From positions 1 to 64,000 of the forward strand of contig CAZCDS010000021.1 in NCBI GenBank assembly GCA_964497585.1: DNA of 64,000 bases, read 5' to 3'. Position 1 is the stretch's first letter. The number at the start of each line of letters is the position of its first letter. Source of the DNA: CAZCDS01 sp964497585 (lineage in GTDB: Bacteria > Desulfobacterota > Desulfomonilia > Desulfomonilales > Desulfomonilaceae). Below the pieces are notes generated by a model. It made no database searches and had not been told where the DNA came from. It saw only the letters and a program-made list of their open reading frames with translations. The translations under genes were made by a program, and so were the position numbers. Positions 42,100 through 52,300 of this stretch are shown here, in pieces.

Positions 42100-44535
42100 A
42101 TGCTCGTCAGCTTCAATTGGCTGAAGGAGTTCGTGGAGATTGATCGGTCCGCGGAGGAGATCGCGGATCTCCTCACCATGGGCGGAATCGAGGTGGAAGG
42201 CATCACCCGCGAAGGCGAGGGTCTGGACAAGGTCTTCACTGCGCGGATCGTCGAGATCAATCCCCATCCGTCGGTCGAGAAGCTGAGTCTCGCCCGGATC
42301 AGCCTGGACGGCCGGGAAGTGACCGTGGTCTGCGGCGCGCCGAATATTGAAGTGGGGCAGATCGTGCCGTACGTCGGTCCGGGCGCGGTGCTGCCGTCGG
42401 GATTCGAGATTTCCGAGCGTGAGATTCACGGCGTCCGCTCTCCGGGGATGATCTGCTCGGAGAAGGAACTGGAACTGGGCGAAGACGAGTCAGGGATACT
42501 CATATTCGATCCGGAAACCCCGGTCGGCCTTCCGCTGACCCAAGCGATTCCCGACGTCAGCGACTCAGTGCTGGAAACGTCGATAACACCAAATCGGGGT
42601 GATTGTCTGTCCATACTCGGGACCGCCCGGGAAGTGGCCGCACTGCTGGGCAAACCCTGGAAGATTCCGGACATACCTCTGAAAGAGGGGGCCGTCTCTA
42701 TTCATGAGAGGGTAAGGATCGAGGTCCCTGATTACGACCTCTGTCCGCGATATGTCGCCCGCATGGTTGAAGGAGTCACGATCGGCCCGTCGCCCTTCGA
42801 TGTCAGGCTCAGGCTCACGCGGTCCGGGATGCGTCCCATATCCAACGTCGTCGACGCGACGAACCTGATCCTTGTCGAGTGTGGGCAACCGCTCCACGCA
42901 TTCGACTACGACCTCCTCGAGGAAGGTCGGATCGTCGTTCGCCGCGCGGACCCCGACGAACGCTTCGTCACCCTCGACGATGTGGAAAGGATCATGCCGG
43001 AGCACGCCCTGATGATCCGGGACGGCAAGAGATCCGTCGCGCTCGCGGGCATCATGGGTGGTCTGAATTCCGAGATCTGCGAGGGGACGGAACGCGTCCT
43101 CATAGAGAGCGCGTGCTTCGAAAGATTCAGTACCCGGCGGACGGCCAAGGCTCTCGGGATGAATACCGAGGCCTCCTTCCGCTTCGAGCGGGGAGTGGAC
43201 CCTGAAGGATCGCTCTGGGCCGCGCACAGGGCCGCCTACCTGACTCAGAAATTGGCTGGGGGAACCGTCCTCGCCGGGCTCATAGATGTGTACCCGGAAC
43301 CGATAGAACGGCCGACGGTTCCCGTGCGTGTGAAGCAGACCAACAGACTGCTCGGCACCGACATCAAGAAGAAGGAGATGGTCTCCTGCCTGGAACGGCT
43401 GGGAATTCGTGTGGAGAACAATGGTAGAGAAAGCTTCAACGCGACTCCTCCCCCCTGGCGGTGGGATCTGGAGAGGGACGTGGACATGGCCGAGGAGCTC
43501 GCTCGGATATACGGCTTTCAGAAGATACCGGTTTCCATGCCCTCCTATGAGTCCGCGCCGGACAGGAGTGCTGAAGGGCTCCACAGGATCAGGTTGGTGG
43601 GTGACCTTATGGCCGCGTCGGGCTTTTCAGAGGTCATCACCATGTCCTTCGTTTCGGCCAAGGCTGCCAAGGAATTCATCGCAAAGGAGGACGCCCCGCA
43701 GTTGGCCCTCATTAATCCTCTTACCGAGGACATTGCGGTGATGAGGACATCGTTGATCCCTGGGCTCCTTTCCGCGATGAAGCGGAACGTGAGCTTCCGA
43801 TCAGAGGATCTGAGGCTCTATGAGATCGGCAGGACCTTCGTCCCCGTTCCGGGTGAAGAGCTTCCCCGTGAGGACTTGATGTTGGCCGGATTGGCCACCG
43901 GCGCCCGGTACCCGCAGCTTTGGCACTTCCAGCGGGGAGAGGTCGACGAGCGCGGCAAGGTGAGAGCGAGGCCGGCAGTGGACTTCTACGATTTAAAAGG
44001 CGCACTGGAGATTCTGTTGGAAGGTCTCGGGGTTGATCAGATTTCCTACGAACCGTCGAAGATTTCTTTTCTCCATCCGGGCAAATCCGCGGACGTGCTG
44101 GTCGGTGGTGAAAAGGTAGGTTATCTCGGAGAGTTATCACCGGCAAAGATTCGAGAACATGAACTTGCGGCTCAGGTTCTGGTTTTCGAGATTCTCCTGG
44201 AGCCTCTGTTTGTTCGGAGCCGCAAGGATGGGGTTTTTAAGCCTCTTCCCCGCTACCCCTATGTGGAAAGGGATTTATCAATTATCGTTGAAGAAAAAGT
44301 TTCAGGTGATGTGATTAAACGGTTGATTTCACGTTCGAGCCATGATATCATTGACTCCGTGATCTTATTTGATTTGTATCAAGGAGAATCGATCCCGAAA
44401 GGTCATCGGAGCATGGCCTTCAGGATTCGATACCAGTGTGAGGATCGAACTCTGACCGACGAGGAAGTCCAGGAGGTTCATTCCCGTGTGCTGGAGACGC
44501 TCAAGAAGGAAGTGGGTGCTTCGCTGAGGGAATGA
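42100..44535 (+). CDS. pheT: Phenylalanyl-tRNA synthetase beta subunit
   Basis: 811 residues with the full bacterial PheT layout: N-terminal MLVSFNWLKEFVEI, a tRNA-binding (EMAP-like) domain (about 40-150), B3/B4 editing domain (HAFDYDLLEEGRIVVRRA), B5 domain, a catalytic-like domain (ADVLVGGEKVGYLGELSP) and the C-terminal ferredoxin-fold anticodon-binding domain (PRYPYVERDLSIIVEE, GHRSMAFRIRYQ). It forms an alpha2-beta2 enzyme with pheS, 24 bases upstream. Confidence 0.97.
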   Translation: MLVSFNWLKEFVEIDRSAEEIADLLTMGGIEVEGITREGEGLDKVFTARIVEINPHPSVEKLSLARISLDGREVTVVCGAPNIEVGQIVPYVGPGAVLPSGFEISEREIHGVRSPGMICSEKELELGEDESGILIFDPETPVGLPLTQAIPDVSDSVLETSITPNRGDCLSILGTAREVAALLGKPWKIPDIPLKEGAVSIHERVRIEVPDYDLCPRYVARMVEGVTIGPSPFDVRLRLTRSGMRPISNVVDATNLILVECGQPLHAFDYDLLEEGRIVVRRADPDERFVTLDDVERIMPEHALMIRDGKRSVALAGIMGGLNSEICEGTERVLIESACFERFSTRRTAKALGMNTEASFRFERGVDPEGSLWAAHRAAYLTQKLAGGTVLAGLIDVYPEPIERPTVPVRVKQTNRLLGTDIKKKEMVSCLERLGIRVENNGRESFNATPPPWRWDLERDVDMAEELARIYGFQKIPVSMPSYESAPDRSAEGLHRIRLVGDLMAASGFSEVITMSFVSAKAAKEFIAKEDAPQLALINPLTEDIAVMRTSLIPGLLSAMKRNVSFRSEDLRLYEIGRTFVPVPGEELPREDLMLAGLATGARYPQLWHFQRGEVDERGKVRARPAVDFYDLKGALEILLEGLGVDQISYEPSKISFLHPGKSADVLVGGEKVGYLGELSPAKIREHELAAQVLVFEILLEPLFVRSRKDGVFKPLPRYPYVERDLSIIVEEKVSGDVIKRLISRSSHDIIDSVILFDLYQGESIPKGHRSMAFRIRYQCEDRTLTDEEVQEVHSRVLETLKKEVGASLRE

Positions 44536-44648
44536 CGCGTGAAACGTCGGCGTGAGGGAGGGAAATATCGGGGGTCGACGTTCGAAAAAGGCTCCGGGAA
44601 GCCAACGAACGTGGTCGGACGAATCCGTATGTGAGGGGTGGTCAAGTT

Positions 44649-45068
44649 ATGACGGTCGCAATTCCCGAAAAACAGTATTTCAAGATCGGCGAAGTGAGCG
44701 AAATACTGAACGTGGAACCTTACGTGCTCAGGTACTGGGAATCTGAATTCAAGATCCTCAAGCCGACGCGGACCAGGGCCCGACAGAGGCTTTACCACAA
44801 AAAGGATCTTGAACTCCTCATGGAAATCAAGCACCTTCTCTATGACGAGAAGTTCACCATTGCCGGCGCCAAGAAACGGCTCCAAGAGATGAGGAAGCAG
44901 GAAGCAGCGAATAAGAGGGCCAAGAAGACCTCGAAGGTCGAGAAAGCCGCTCCTGTGGCCAATCCCGGGGCACCCGAGCCGGCTGAGGAAGTTCCCGCGG
45001 ATTACAAAGAGATTCTCAGGGAAATCAAGAAAGAACTCAAGGAACTGAGAGCAATTCTCGAAGGGTAA
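44649..45068 (+). CDS. MerR-family transcriptional regulator
   Basis: 139 residues. The MerR wing-helix motif reads YFKIGEVSEILNVEPYVLRYWESEFKILKPTRTRARQRLYHKKDLELL in pieces (FKIGEVSEIL, VLRYWESEF, RQRLYHKKDL). After a linker rich in Lys/Ala/Pro, the C-terminus is a coiled coil (KEILREIKKELKELRAIL). This gene regularly follows pheT in delta-proteobacteria; its targets are not known. I prefer the ATG at 44649; a GTG at 44631 lacks a ribosome site. Confidence 0.92.
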   Translation: MTVAIPEKQYFKIGEVSEILNVEPYVLRYWESEFKILKPTRTRARQRLYHKKDLELLMEIKHLLYDEKFTIAGAKKRLQEMRKQEAANKRAKKTSKVEKAAPVANPGAPEPAEEVPADYKEILREIKKELKELRAILEG

Positions 45069-45199
45069 CCATAGCCCTGTTCGCAGAGGCTCGGCCCGAC
45101 GGCCTCCCAATTCCTACCTCATGAGTCTTCCGGCGCGCCAGCCGGAAAGAGGACCAGCGGACTCATCCACCCCATCCTACACAGTCCCTGCGAGACCCG

Positions 45200-45225
45200 G
45201 GTCATGCTTGCCATGACCTTTTTTT
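45200..45225 (+). terminator. Intrinsic terminator after the pheST-merR operon
   Basis: GGTCATG (45200-45206), five-base loop, CATGACC (45212-45218), then seven T. A second weaker CCGC/GCGG stem with six T follows near 45250. Confidence 0.9.
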
Positions 45226-45374
45226 GTGAATGCGCGGATTCCCCCCCACCGCTGACCCGGCGGGCCTTTTTTCATTGCTCTGTGGGGCTCGGGAGATTAT
45301 ATTGATAAGAAGACGTGGATTATCTCGGGACACGTCTCCAATTCCGTTTCATCAAGCAGCCGAGGAGTCGAGAA

Positions 45375-45566
45375 ATGAGCGATAGCACGCCTATGCACTG
45401 TCCAGGATTCGAGGAGCACAAGGATCTCAAGGCATTTATCTGCAAGTGCCCCAAGTGCGGGAAAGAAAACGAGATTTTCTCCGACGAGTTTGACAGGCCG
45501 CGCAGGTGCGTGGGATGCAAGGAGCAGATCGACTTCAGAGAGTGCACCATCGAGACCAGTAGCTAG
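45375..45566 (+). CDS. Small zinc-ribbon protein
   Basis: 63 residues. Five or six cysteines form CPGFE, CKCPKCGKE and CVGCKEQIDF, consistent with one zinc ribbon. The ATG at 45375 has GAGGAG at proper spacing; codons from 45315 are unsupported. Short proteins of this type seem common in Desulfobacterota by memory, function unknown. It lies just after the pheST-merR terminator and is read alone. Confidence 0.72.
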   Translation: MSDSTPMHCPGFEEHKDLKAFICKCPKCGKENEIFSDEFDRPRRCVGCKEQIDFRECTIETSS

Positions 45567-45739
45567 CCATCTGTGTAATCCAGCCAGCGCGGGAGCTTGG
45601 GGACCGGTTACGCGTGGATTAGCCGCCCCATTCTTCCGTGAGGGGACTGTTTCGCGCGAAGAGGCATACCCTTCCCCGCGAAGGGGTTCTCGACGTTCCG
45701 CGGCGCGCCCCCCGTACGAGAGGAAGAGAGGCCGGGGGA

Positions 45740-45758
45740 TGCCACTCAGGTGGGAAGC
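45740..45758. repeat. Dispersed 19-bp repeat, copy B
   Basis: TGCCACTCAGGTGGGAAGC, one base different from 32230-32248. Confidence 0.6.
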
Positions 45759-45788
45759 GAGTCCGCTCGCTTTGATGAGTTATCCGTG

Positions 45789-47324
45789 CTACCGTCTGGT
45801 GTGCACGTTGGCATAGCCCGATTTGCGTTCACCCACGGGCAGAAAGATCTTGAACGCAGTGCCCTTTCCCGGCTGGCTTTCCACGTCGATCCTCCCGCCG
45901 TGCTCTCGAATGAATCCGTAGCAGATGCTCAATCCGAGCCCGACCCCTTTGACCTCTTTCTTCGTGGTGAAGAAGGCGTCAAAGATTCGTTCCAGGTTCG
46001 CGGGAGGAATCCCAACGCCGGTGTCCTGAATAACCACGAGGATTTCCTCACAGGCGCGGTCATGGGCGCTCTTGAGTATCAACTCCCCGCCGGAGGGCAT
46101 CGCGGTATTTGCATTGATAATCATGTTGATAAAGACCTGCTTGAGCTGGTTCTCGACGGCCATGATTCTCGGCAGGTCCGATGCAAGCTCGGTCTTGACT
46201 CGGATGTTGAGGTTCTTGAATTGTCTCTCGTAGAACAGCAGGGTCTCCTCCAGGAGTTTGTTCACGTCCGTGGGATGCTTGTGACCTTCCTCGTCAGGCT
46301 TGAAGAACTTGAGCATCTTGATGAGCAATCCGGAGGTCCGCTTGCATTCGTTGTAGGCCAGGTCGAGGTACTTCCTCTTGCTGTCCTGCTCCCCGATGGA
46401 GTCCTTGATCAACTCAAGGCAGTTCATGATTCCGTAAATGGGGTTGTTCAGCTCATGCGCCAACTGGGAGGCCATCTTCCCCATCGCGGAGAGCCTCTCC
46501 GACTGAACGAGTTGCGATCGGAGCCGTTTGGCTTCGGTAATGTCCCTCATCAGGCCCTGGTACCCGAGGACATTGCCGGAGCTGTCGCGCGCAGCATACC
46601 CACTCATGGTAATATCTCTGACTGAACCGTCCTGCCTGACGATTTGCAGCTCATAGTCCCTGATGTGACCGTCTTTGGTAAACTGGCGTCGGAAATTGAC
46701 CACATCGTCCGCATTGACGAACAGATCCCGATAGTAGTTCATCCCGAGAAACTCGTTACGGGAGTATCCGGTGAGTTCGCAGAGCGCATCATTGCAGTCG
46801 ATGACCATTCCTTTGTCGTCGGAGATGAATACCCCGTCGAGCATATTGGTAAAGAGATCACGGTACTTGGTCTCCAACGCCTGGAGTTTGCGCTGGTAAA
46901 TCCTCTCCTGAGTCCGGTCCACGACGAAGCCGCGGTATCCCCCGATTTCGCCTCGCCTGTCCAACCAGACATGACTAGAAAGGGTCACATAGAGTGGAGA
47001 GTCGTCTTTTCGTCTGAATATTGCCTCGTATTCTCTTACGAAGCCATTGGTCTCGATCTTTCCCTTGAAGATCCCGCGATCCGTGGGGTTGTACCAGAGG
47101 TCCGTATTCAGATCCAAGATCAGGACCTCTTCCTTGACCCGGTAACCGAGCATGGCCACGAGTGCGTCGTTGCAGTCGAGAAAGGTCCCTTCCCGGGTAG
47201 AAATGTAGAAGCCATCCCTCGCCTGGGCAAAGAACTCTTCGTAGTTGCGCTCGATCGCGTGGAGCCGCTCCTCAATCTCCTCCCGTGTCATGTCGATGGC
47301 CGACTGAAAACGACGGGTACCCAT
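45789..47324 (-). CDS. Cytoplasmic PAS-PAS sensor histidine kinase
   Basis: 511 residues without a membrane span. Two PAS/PAC units (about residues 25-150 and 155-270; repeated DGFYIS/DGVFIS and DCNDAL elements) precede a HisKA helix with the phospho-acceptor His in QLAHELNNP (about residue 290) and an HATPase domain with N-box INANTAM, G1 DTGVGIP and G2 GVGLGLSICYG. Likely senses a small ligand or redox state via a PAS-bound cofactor. It starts 21 bases after metF with a GAGGAGGG ribosome site and may be co-transcribed. The HTH-receiver protein at the head of this cluster (56651-57229) is a plausible partner. Confidence 0.93.
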   Translation of the reverse strand: MGTRRFQSAIDMTREEIEERLHAIERNYEEFFAQARDGFYISTREGTFLDCNDALVAMLGYRVKEEVLILDLNTDLWYNPTDRGIFKGKIETNGFVREYEAIFRRKDDSPLYVTLSSHVWLDRRGEIGGYRGFVVDRTQERIYQRKLQALETKYRDLFTNMLDGVFISDDKGMVIDCNDALCELTGYSRNEFLGMNYYRDLFVNADDVVNFRRQFTKDGHIRDYELQIVRQDGSVRDITMSGYAARDSSGNVLGYQGLMRDITEAKRLRSQLVQSERLSAMGKMASQLAHELNNPIYGIMNCLELIKDSIGEQDSKRKYLDLAYNECKRTSGLLIKMLKFFKPDEEGHKHPTDVNKLLEETLLFYERQFKNLNIRVKTELASDLPRIMAVENQLKQVFINMIINANTAMPSGGELILKSAHDRACEEILVVIQDTGVGIPPANLERIFDAFFTTKKEVKGVGLGLSICYGFIREHGGRIDVESQPGKGTAFKIFLPVGERKSGYANVHTRR

Positions 47325-47345
47325 ATTCCCTCCTCAAGCCCGGGA

Positions 47346-48239
47346 CTACTCCGACGTGGTGATGCCGGCCAACTCGAGGATGCGCGGTACCGTCTCTTCC
47401 TTGCCGATGGCCATGATGTGAACTCCGTCCGCGATATTCTCGTCTTTTATAGTCCTGATCATGCGAGCGGCAATGTTGATGCCCGTTTCCAGGGCTTTTC
47501 CCTTCGGCGCGCCTGCCAGTTCGTCAATGAGTTGTTTCGGTACGAAGATACCCGGTACGTTTTTGTTCATGAATTTAGCCATTCCTGCGCTTACCAGCAA
47601 CACAATTCCCGCGAGGATCTTCACCTTGAACTTGCGAGCGTAGTCCATGAAGTTCCTGAAATTGCCTAGATCGTAGATTGCCTGGGTCTGGATGAACTGT
47701 GCGCCGGCCTCTATCTTTTTCTCGAACTTAACCAGTTGAGGCTCCAACGGATGTGCTTCAGGGGTCACGATCGCACCGCGGCAGAATCGTGGGGCGCCGT
47801 CGAGGGGATTTCCCGCGAGGTCGGTACCTTCCTCAAGCGTATGGATGGCATCGAGCAACTGGACCGAATCGAGATCAAAAACACCTTTGGCTTCCTTGTG
47901 ATCTCCGACGACCACCGCGTCCCCGGTAAGGCAGAGCACATTATCGATCCCCCGGCTGTACGCGAAGAACAGGTCGCCCTGAAGCGCGATGCGATTCCTG
48001 TCCCGGCACGTCATCTGGAGGATCGGTTCACCTCCCAGTTCCTTGACCAGGAGCGCGCCTCCCAGTGAGGGATACCTCAGAACGGAACTCTGGTTGTCCG
48101 TCACGTTCATCGCATCGACGCAATCCTTGAGCAGCTCGATATGGTGCTTGACGGGTTCGAGGTTGCACCCCTTCGGAGGACCCACCTCAGCGGTAACGAC
48201 AAACTTCCCCGAGTCGAGAGCTTCTTTGAATCGACTCAT
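47346..48239 (-). CDS. metF: Methylenetetrahydrofolate reductase
   Basis: FAD enzyme that reduces 5,10-methylene-H4folate to methyl-H4folate, a step of methionine synthesis and the Wood-Ljungdahl pathway. TIM-barrel of 297 residues. The N-terminal VVTAEVGPPKG holds the Glu equivalent to the E. coli catalytic Glu, with CRDRNRIALQGDL (about 78) and the FAD-pocket box NVLCLTGD (about 99). A C-terminal helix region GINIAARMIR is typical. The neighbour upstream is MetV, and together they resemble the MetFV enzyme of acetogens, which needs an electron-delivering partner rather than direct NADH. It follows MetV after a 219-base gap with a hairpin. Confidence 0.94.
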   Translation of the reverse strand: MSRFKEALDSGKFVVTAEVGPPKGCNLEPVKHHIELLKDCVDAMNVTDNQSSVLRYPSLGGALLVKELGGEPILQMTCRDRNRIALQGDLFFAYSRGIDNVLCLTGDAVVVGDHKEAKGVFDLDSVQLLDAIHTLEEGTDLAGNPLDGAPRFCRGAIVTPEAHPLEPQLVKFEKKIEAGAQFIQTQAIYDLGNFRNFMDYARKFKVKILAGIVLLVSAGMAKFMNKNVPGIFVPKQLIDELAGAPKGKALETGINIAARMIRTIKDENIADGVHIMAIGKEETVPRILELAGITTSE

Positions 48240-48310
48240 CGGTAACCCCTTTCTGTATCTCGCTGCTTAAGTATGAGGTTGATTTCTCCACCTCGAAGGA
48301 CCCCCTTACA

Positions 48311-48340
48311 GACTCCTCTCCTCCAAGGGAGAGGAGTCTC
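48311..48340. repeat. 12-bp hairpin between metV and metF
   Basis: AGACTCCTCTCC (48311-48322) and its exact complement (48329-48340), six-base loop. May be a REP-like unit or an intra-operon processing/attenuation structure. Confidence 0.6.
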
Positions 48341-48458
48341 TGCCCCGTCCCGTGACCGAACCGAGAGGGGGACGTTGAACATGGCACATACTTGCACACG
48401 CTCGGGCCCTGAATCCTGTTTCCTACCGCGACCGGCCTACCCTATCAGGCGACACCGC

Positions 48459-49130
48459 CTACTGGTTTGCAGCCTCCTCGCGACTGTGCGTGAGATGCAT
48501 GATCCCCGGCCGGAGGACCGCGTTATGGGATTTGGGCGGATGAAACCGCCGCATTCGGTCCAAACGGCCCTGTCCAGACAATCGATTGTAGATCAGGGTC
48601 CAGGCACATTCCCGGCCGTTTCCGACCTCGCACATGCCGTCATCTGTTCCGCCGCAGGGACCGTTGAGAAGCCCCTTATGACATGCGGTCACCGGACAGA
48701 TGCCGCCCGTGTATGCGAGAACGCATTCTCCGCACTGGAGGCAGATCTCCGAATAGTGACCGGCCGGTCCTTCCTTTCCAATGAAGAGAGTGTTCAGAGC
48801 GGGGCAGACCGGCTTCCGGAGCTGTGACGCGGCTGTCTGGACGCCGAAGGCACAGGACATGACGAGGACCACGTCCGCAGCGCGCAGTTGGTCCCGGAAC
48901 GCATAGCGCATCTCCCCGGTCACCTCGTCACAACCGGTCGGCGGAACAGCCGTCCCGGTGACGATCTTACCCGCATTGCTCAGCTCTTCGGCCATACGGG
49001 CGACCTCGACGATGCCGCCGGTGCCGCAGAGCGTGGCACAAGTGCCACAGCCGACAATGAAGACGTTGGTGTCTTGGGCAAGATTGTCGATGATCTCCTC
49101 GAAGGGCTTCATTTCCGTAATCGTTTTCAT
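48459..49130 (-). CDS. metV: Methylene-tetrahydrofolate reductase partner protein MetV
   Basis: 223 residues from the ATG at 49130 (GAGGACG upstream). Cysteine-rich: VGCGTCATLCGTGG near the N-terminus and CGECVLAYTGGICPVTACHKGLLNGPCGG near the middle, the pattern of MetV/zinc-binding MTHFR C-terminal proteins, likely holding Fe-S clusters and zinc. In Moorella and Acetobacterium MetV joins MetF to a further electron-transfer module. The gene follows the NuoF-GltD fusion, and this supports such a role here. No homologue of HdrA or RnfC is seen in the window. Confidence 0.88.
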   Translation of the reverse strand: MKTITEMKPFEEIIDNLAQDTNVFIVGCGTCATLCGTGGIVEVARMAEELSNAGKIVTGTAVPPTGCDEVTGEMRYAFRDQLRAADVVLVMSCAFGVQTAASQLRKPVCPALNTLFIGKEGPAGHYSEICLQCGECVLAYTGGICPVTACHKGLLNGPCGGTDDGMCEVGNGRECAWTLIYNRLSGQGRLDRMRRFHPPKSHNAVLRPGIMHLTHSREEAANQ

Positions 49131-49196
49131 GCTCACGTCCTCGCGGTTGCTCCGACTGATGGCAAGGTGCAATCAGACAAGTAAGGGCTGCCTCCT

Positions 49197-49300
49197 TGGG
49201 GATTTATCCCCACCCCCGCCCTTGTCCCAGGGGAGGGGACTTCGTGGGGCGGGCGTGCCCCCAAGCCATTCGCCCTTTCCCCTGGGGTGAGCGTTGGGAT
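49197..49300. repeat. REP-like palindromic sequence
   Basis: G/C-rich inverted segments (CCCCACCCCCGCCC, GGGGAGGGG, GTGGGGCGGG, CCCTTTCCCCTGGGGTGAG) between the NuoF-GltD gene and metV. The style is typical of bacterial REP elements. Confidence 0.5.
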
Positions 49301-49345
49301 GAGGAAGTGATCCGCCATGCCTGTCCGCGAACCTTAATGATGCGG

Positions 49346-52300
49346 TCACCACTCATGTTCCTGCATCTCCCGTATGCGCTCCAGGTCGCATCTCAAGCAC
49401 CGTGATGCCTCCGTTCTCGCCTGCTCCTCGGTAAATCCCTTCTCAAACTCCTCAAACCCCCCGATTCGGTCCACCGGTCTCATCCTCGGCATTTGGACCC
49501 TAGGTCTGAGCTGGTCCAGATTCTCAGGGTTCGGCGGGGGCTGAGGAAGCAAGGGGTATTTTTCGTCAGGAATAACGAGAGGTCCTGTCTTGCCTTGGAA
49601 GTGGCGATCGATGCTTATGGCCGCACGCCTGCCCGCGGCAATGGCGTAAATCGCCATCGAGGGGCCCGTGACAAAATCACCACCTGCGAAAATCCAGGGG
49701 ATGTTTGTCCTCAGGGTCTCCGGATCGACTTTGAGTGCGCCCCACCTCGCCAGCTCAAGGCGAGAGTCAGGAGCCAGGAAACTCAGATCAGGCGCCTGTC
49801 CCACCGCGGGCACGACCATGTCGGCCTCCAGGAAGAACTCGCTGCCATGGATCGGTTCGGGACTGCGGCGACCCGATTCGTCAGGCGGTCCAAGCTTCAT
49901 CCGAACGAAGGTCACTCCCTTCACGTGTCCGTCGTCAGCCTCGATTCTCGTCGGAGAGACGAGGAAGTGGAATTCAACGCCTTCTTCTTGGGCCTCGGTA
50001 AACTCGATGTGAGAAACGGGCATCTCATCCATGGAGCGTCGATAGAGGACTGAAACATGTCGCGCTCCTTTGCGCAGGACGCTTCGTGCCGCGTCGATCG
50101 CGGTGTTACCTCCTCCGATGATCAGGACGCGGTTGCCGACAGCCACCTCGCCGCCCCCCTTGAGGGTGGTGAGTATGCGCAGACCGTAGTGGAGGCCCTG
50201 CAGCTCGCTATCTTCCCCTGGAATTCCCAGCCGTTGGCTGATGTGAGCGCCTGCGGCAATAAAGACAGCGTCGAAGCCCTCGTCCCTGAGGTCCTCCACG
50301 GAGTGGTGCTCGTCGACGGGGCTGGCAAAGTTGATCTCCACCCCTTTTGCCTCGATGTACCCGATCTCCTTCCGCACTACGTCCATGGGAAGACGAAACT
50401 CCGGTATTCCCACCTCGAGCATTCCTCCTCCCCTTGGCAATGCCTCGAAGACAGAGGTCTTGTATCCCATTTCTGCGAGGAAGTAGGCGCAGCTCAGCCC
50501 CGCCGGTCCCGCTCCCACGATAGCCACCCGCTCCTTCTTGGTTACGGGAAAGGGCTTGGGAGGCTTCTTCTGGTGTTCGTAGACCCAATCTGCGGCGAAG
50601 CGCTTCAAATATCTGATGGAGATCGGTTCATCGACTTCACCGCGGCGGCATTTTCCCTCGCAGGGATGATGGCATATGCGTCCGCAGATCCCCGGAAAGG
50701 GATTACGTTGGCGAATCACCTCCGCGGCCTGCTCGTAGTCCCCCTGCGCGATGAACGCCACGTAGGCCGGGACGTCTATGCCGGCGGGGCACGCGTGCTG
50801 GCACGGGGAGAGCACGAGCGCTTCGCACACGCCCGCAGGGCAGCGCTTTTCCTTGATGTGGATCTCGTACTCCTCGCGGAAGTGGCGGAGTGTCGAGAGC
50901 ACCGGGTTCGGGCTCGTCTGGCCCAGTCCGCACAGGCTTGTGCTCTTAACCTGCAATGCGATCCGTTCCAGCCGGTCCAGATCCTCCATTCGTCCCTGGC
51001 CTTGGGTGATCCGAGTGAGGATGTTGAGCATCTGCCGGGTGCCGATACGGCACGGGGAACACTGGCCGCAGGACTCCTCGGCGGTGAAGGACAAGAAGTA
51101 CCGGGCCACCTCGACCATGCAGGTATTCTCGTCCATGACCACCATGCCGCCGGAACCCATGATCGAACCGACGCTCTGTAGTGAGTCGTAATCGACCTCG
51201 AGGTCAAGGAAGCGCTCGGGGATACATCCGCCTGAGGGACCACCCATCTGGACGGCCTTGAATCGCCTGCCCTTGGGGATACCGCCGCCAATGTCAAAGA
51301 CCACGTGCCGGATGGTCACGCCCATGGGTACTTCCACGAGACCGGTGTTGATGACTTTACCGGTAAGTGAGAAGATCTTCGTGCCCTTGGATTTCTCGCT
51401 CCCGACGGACGCGTATACGTCCGCTCCCAGGTTGATCACCCGCGGAACGTTCGCGAAGGTCTCCACGTTGTTGATCACGGTCGGACACGCGAAAAGGCCG
51501 CTCTGGACAGGGAAGGGGGGCCTGGGGCGCGGCATGCCGCGCTTGCCTTCTATCGAGGCGATGAGCGCGGTCTCCTCGCCGCAGACGAACGCTCCTGCCC
51601 CCTGGTACAGGCGAATGTCGAAATCGAACCCGCTGCCGAGGATGTTCTCTCCGAGGAGCCCGAGTTCCCTGGCGCGTGTCAGAGCGATTCCCAGACGCTC
51701 AATCGCAAGCGGATACTCCGCACGGCAGTACACATACCCCTGGGTCGCGCCGATGGCGTACGCTCCGATGATCATTCCTTCGACAACAGCGTGAGGATTT
51801 CCTTCGAGGATTGCCCGGTCCATGAAGGCACCGGGATCACCTTCGTCCGCGTTGCAGATGATGAATTTCCGGTCCCCCTGGGACGCGCGAGCAAAGCGCC
51901 ACTTGGTTCCAGTGGGAAAGCCTCCGCCGCCTCTCCCTCGCAACCCCGCGCGGCTGATGGTCTCGATCACTCTTTCGGGGTTCCAGGAGTCGAAAACCTC
52001 GTGAAGTGCAGAGTAGGCTCCGTTCGCGATCGCGTCTTCCACGGACGTTGGGTCAATCACTCCGTTGAGCGAGAGGACGCTCCGCTCCTGGAGGGCGTAG
52101 AAGGGCACCTCCGCCTCGTACACGAATCGTCGGTCGGTTTCTCTGTCCGCGTAGAGGAGCCTACCGAGAATGTTGTACTTCTTGACCGTCTCGGAAACGA
52201 TCTCGGGAACATCCTCCGGGGTCACGCCCGGATAAAAGATCCCGTGGGGACCGACAGATACCAACGGACCCCTTTCGCAGAAGCCGGGACAGCCGACCCG

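Noticed and set aside
42565..43584. 339-codon open frame antisense to pheT
   Set aside because: Shadow frame within an essential, well-conserved gene.
48150..48180. tRNA-like GGTTCGA sequence
   Set aside because: It lies inside metF and has no acceptor or anticodon arms; no tRNA was found anywhere in the window.
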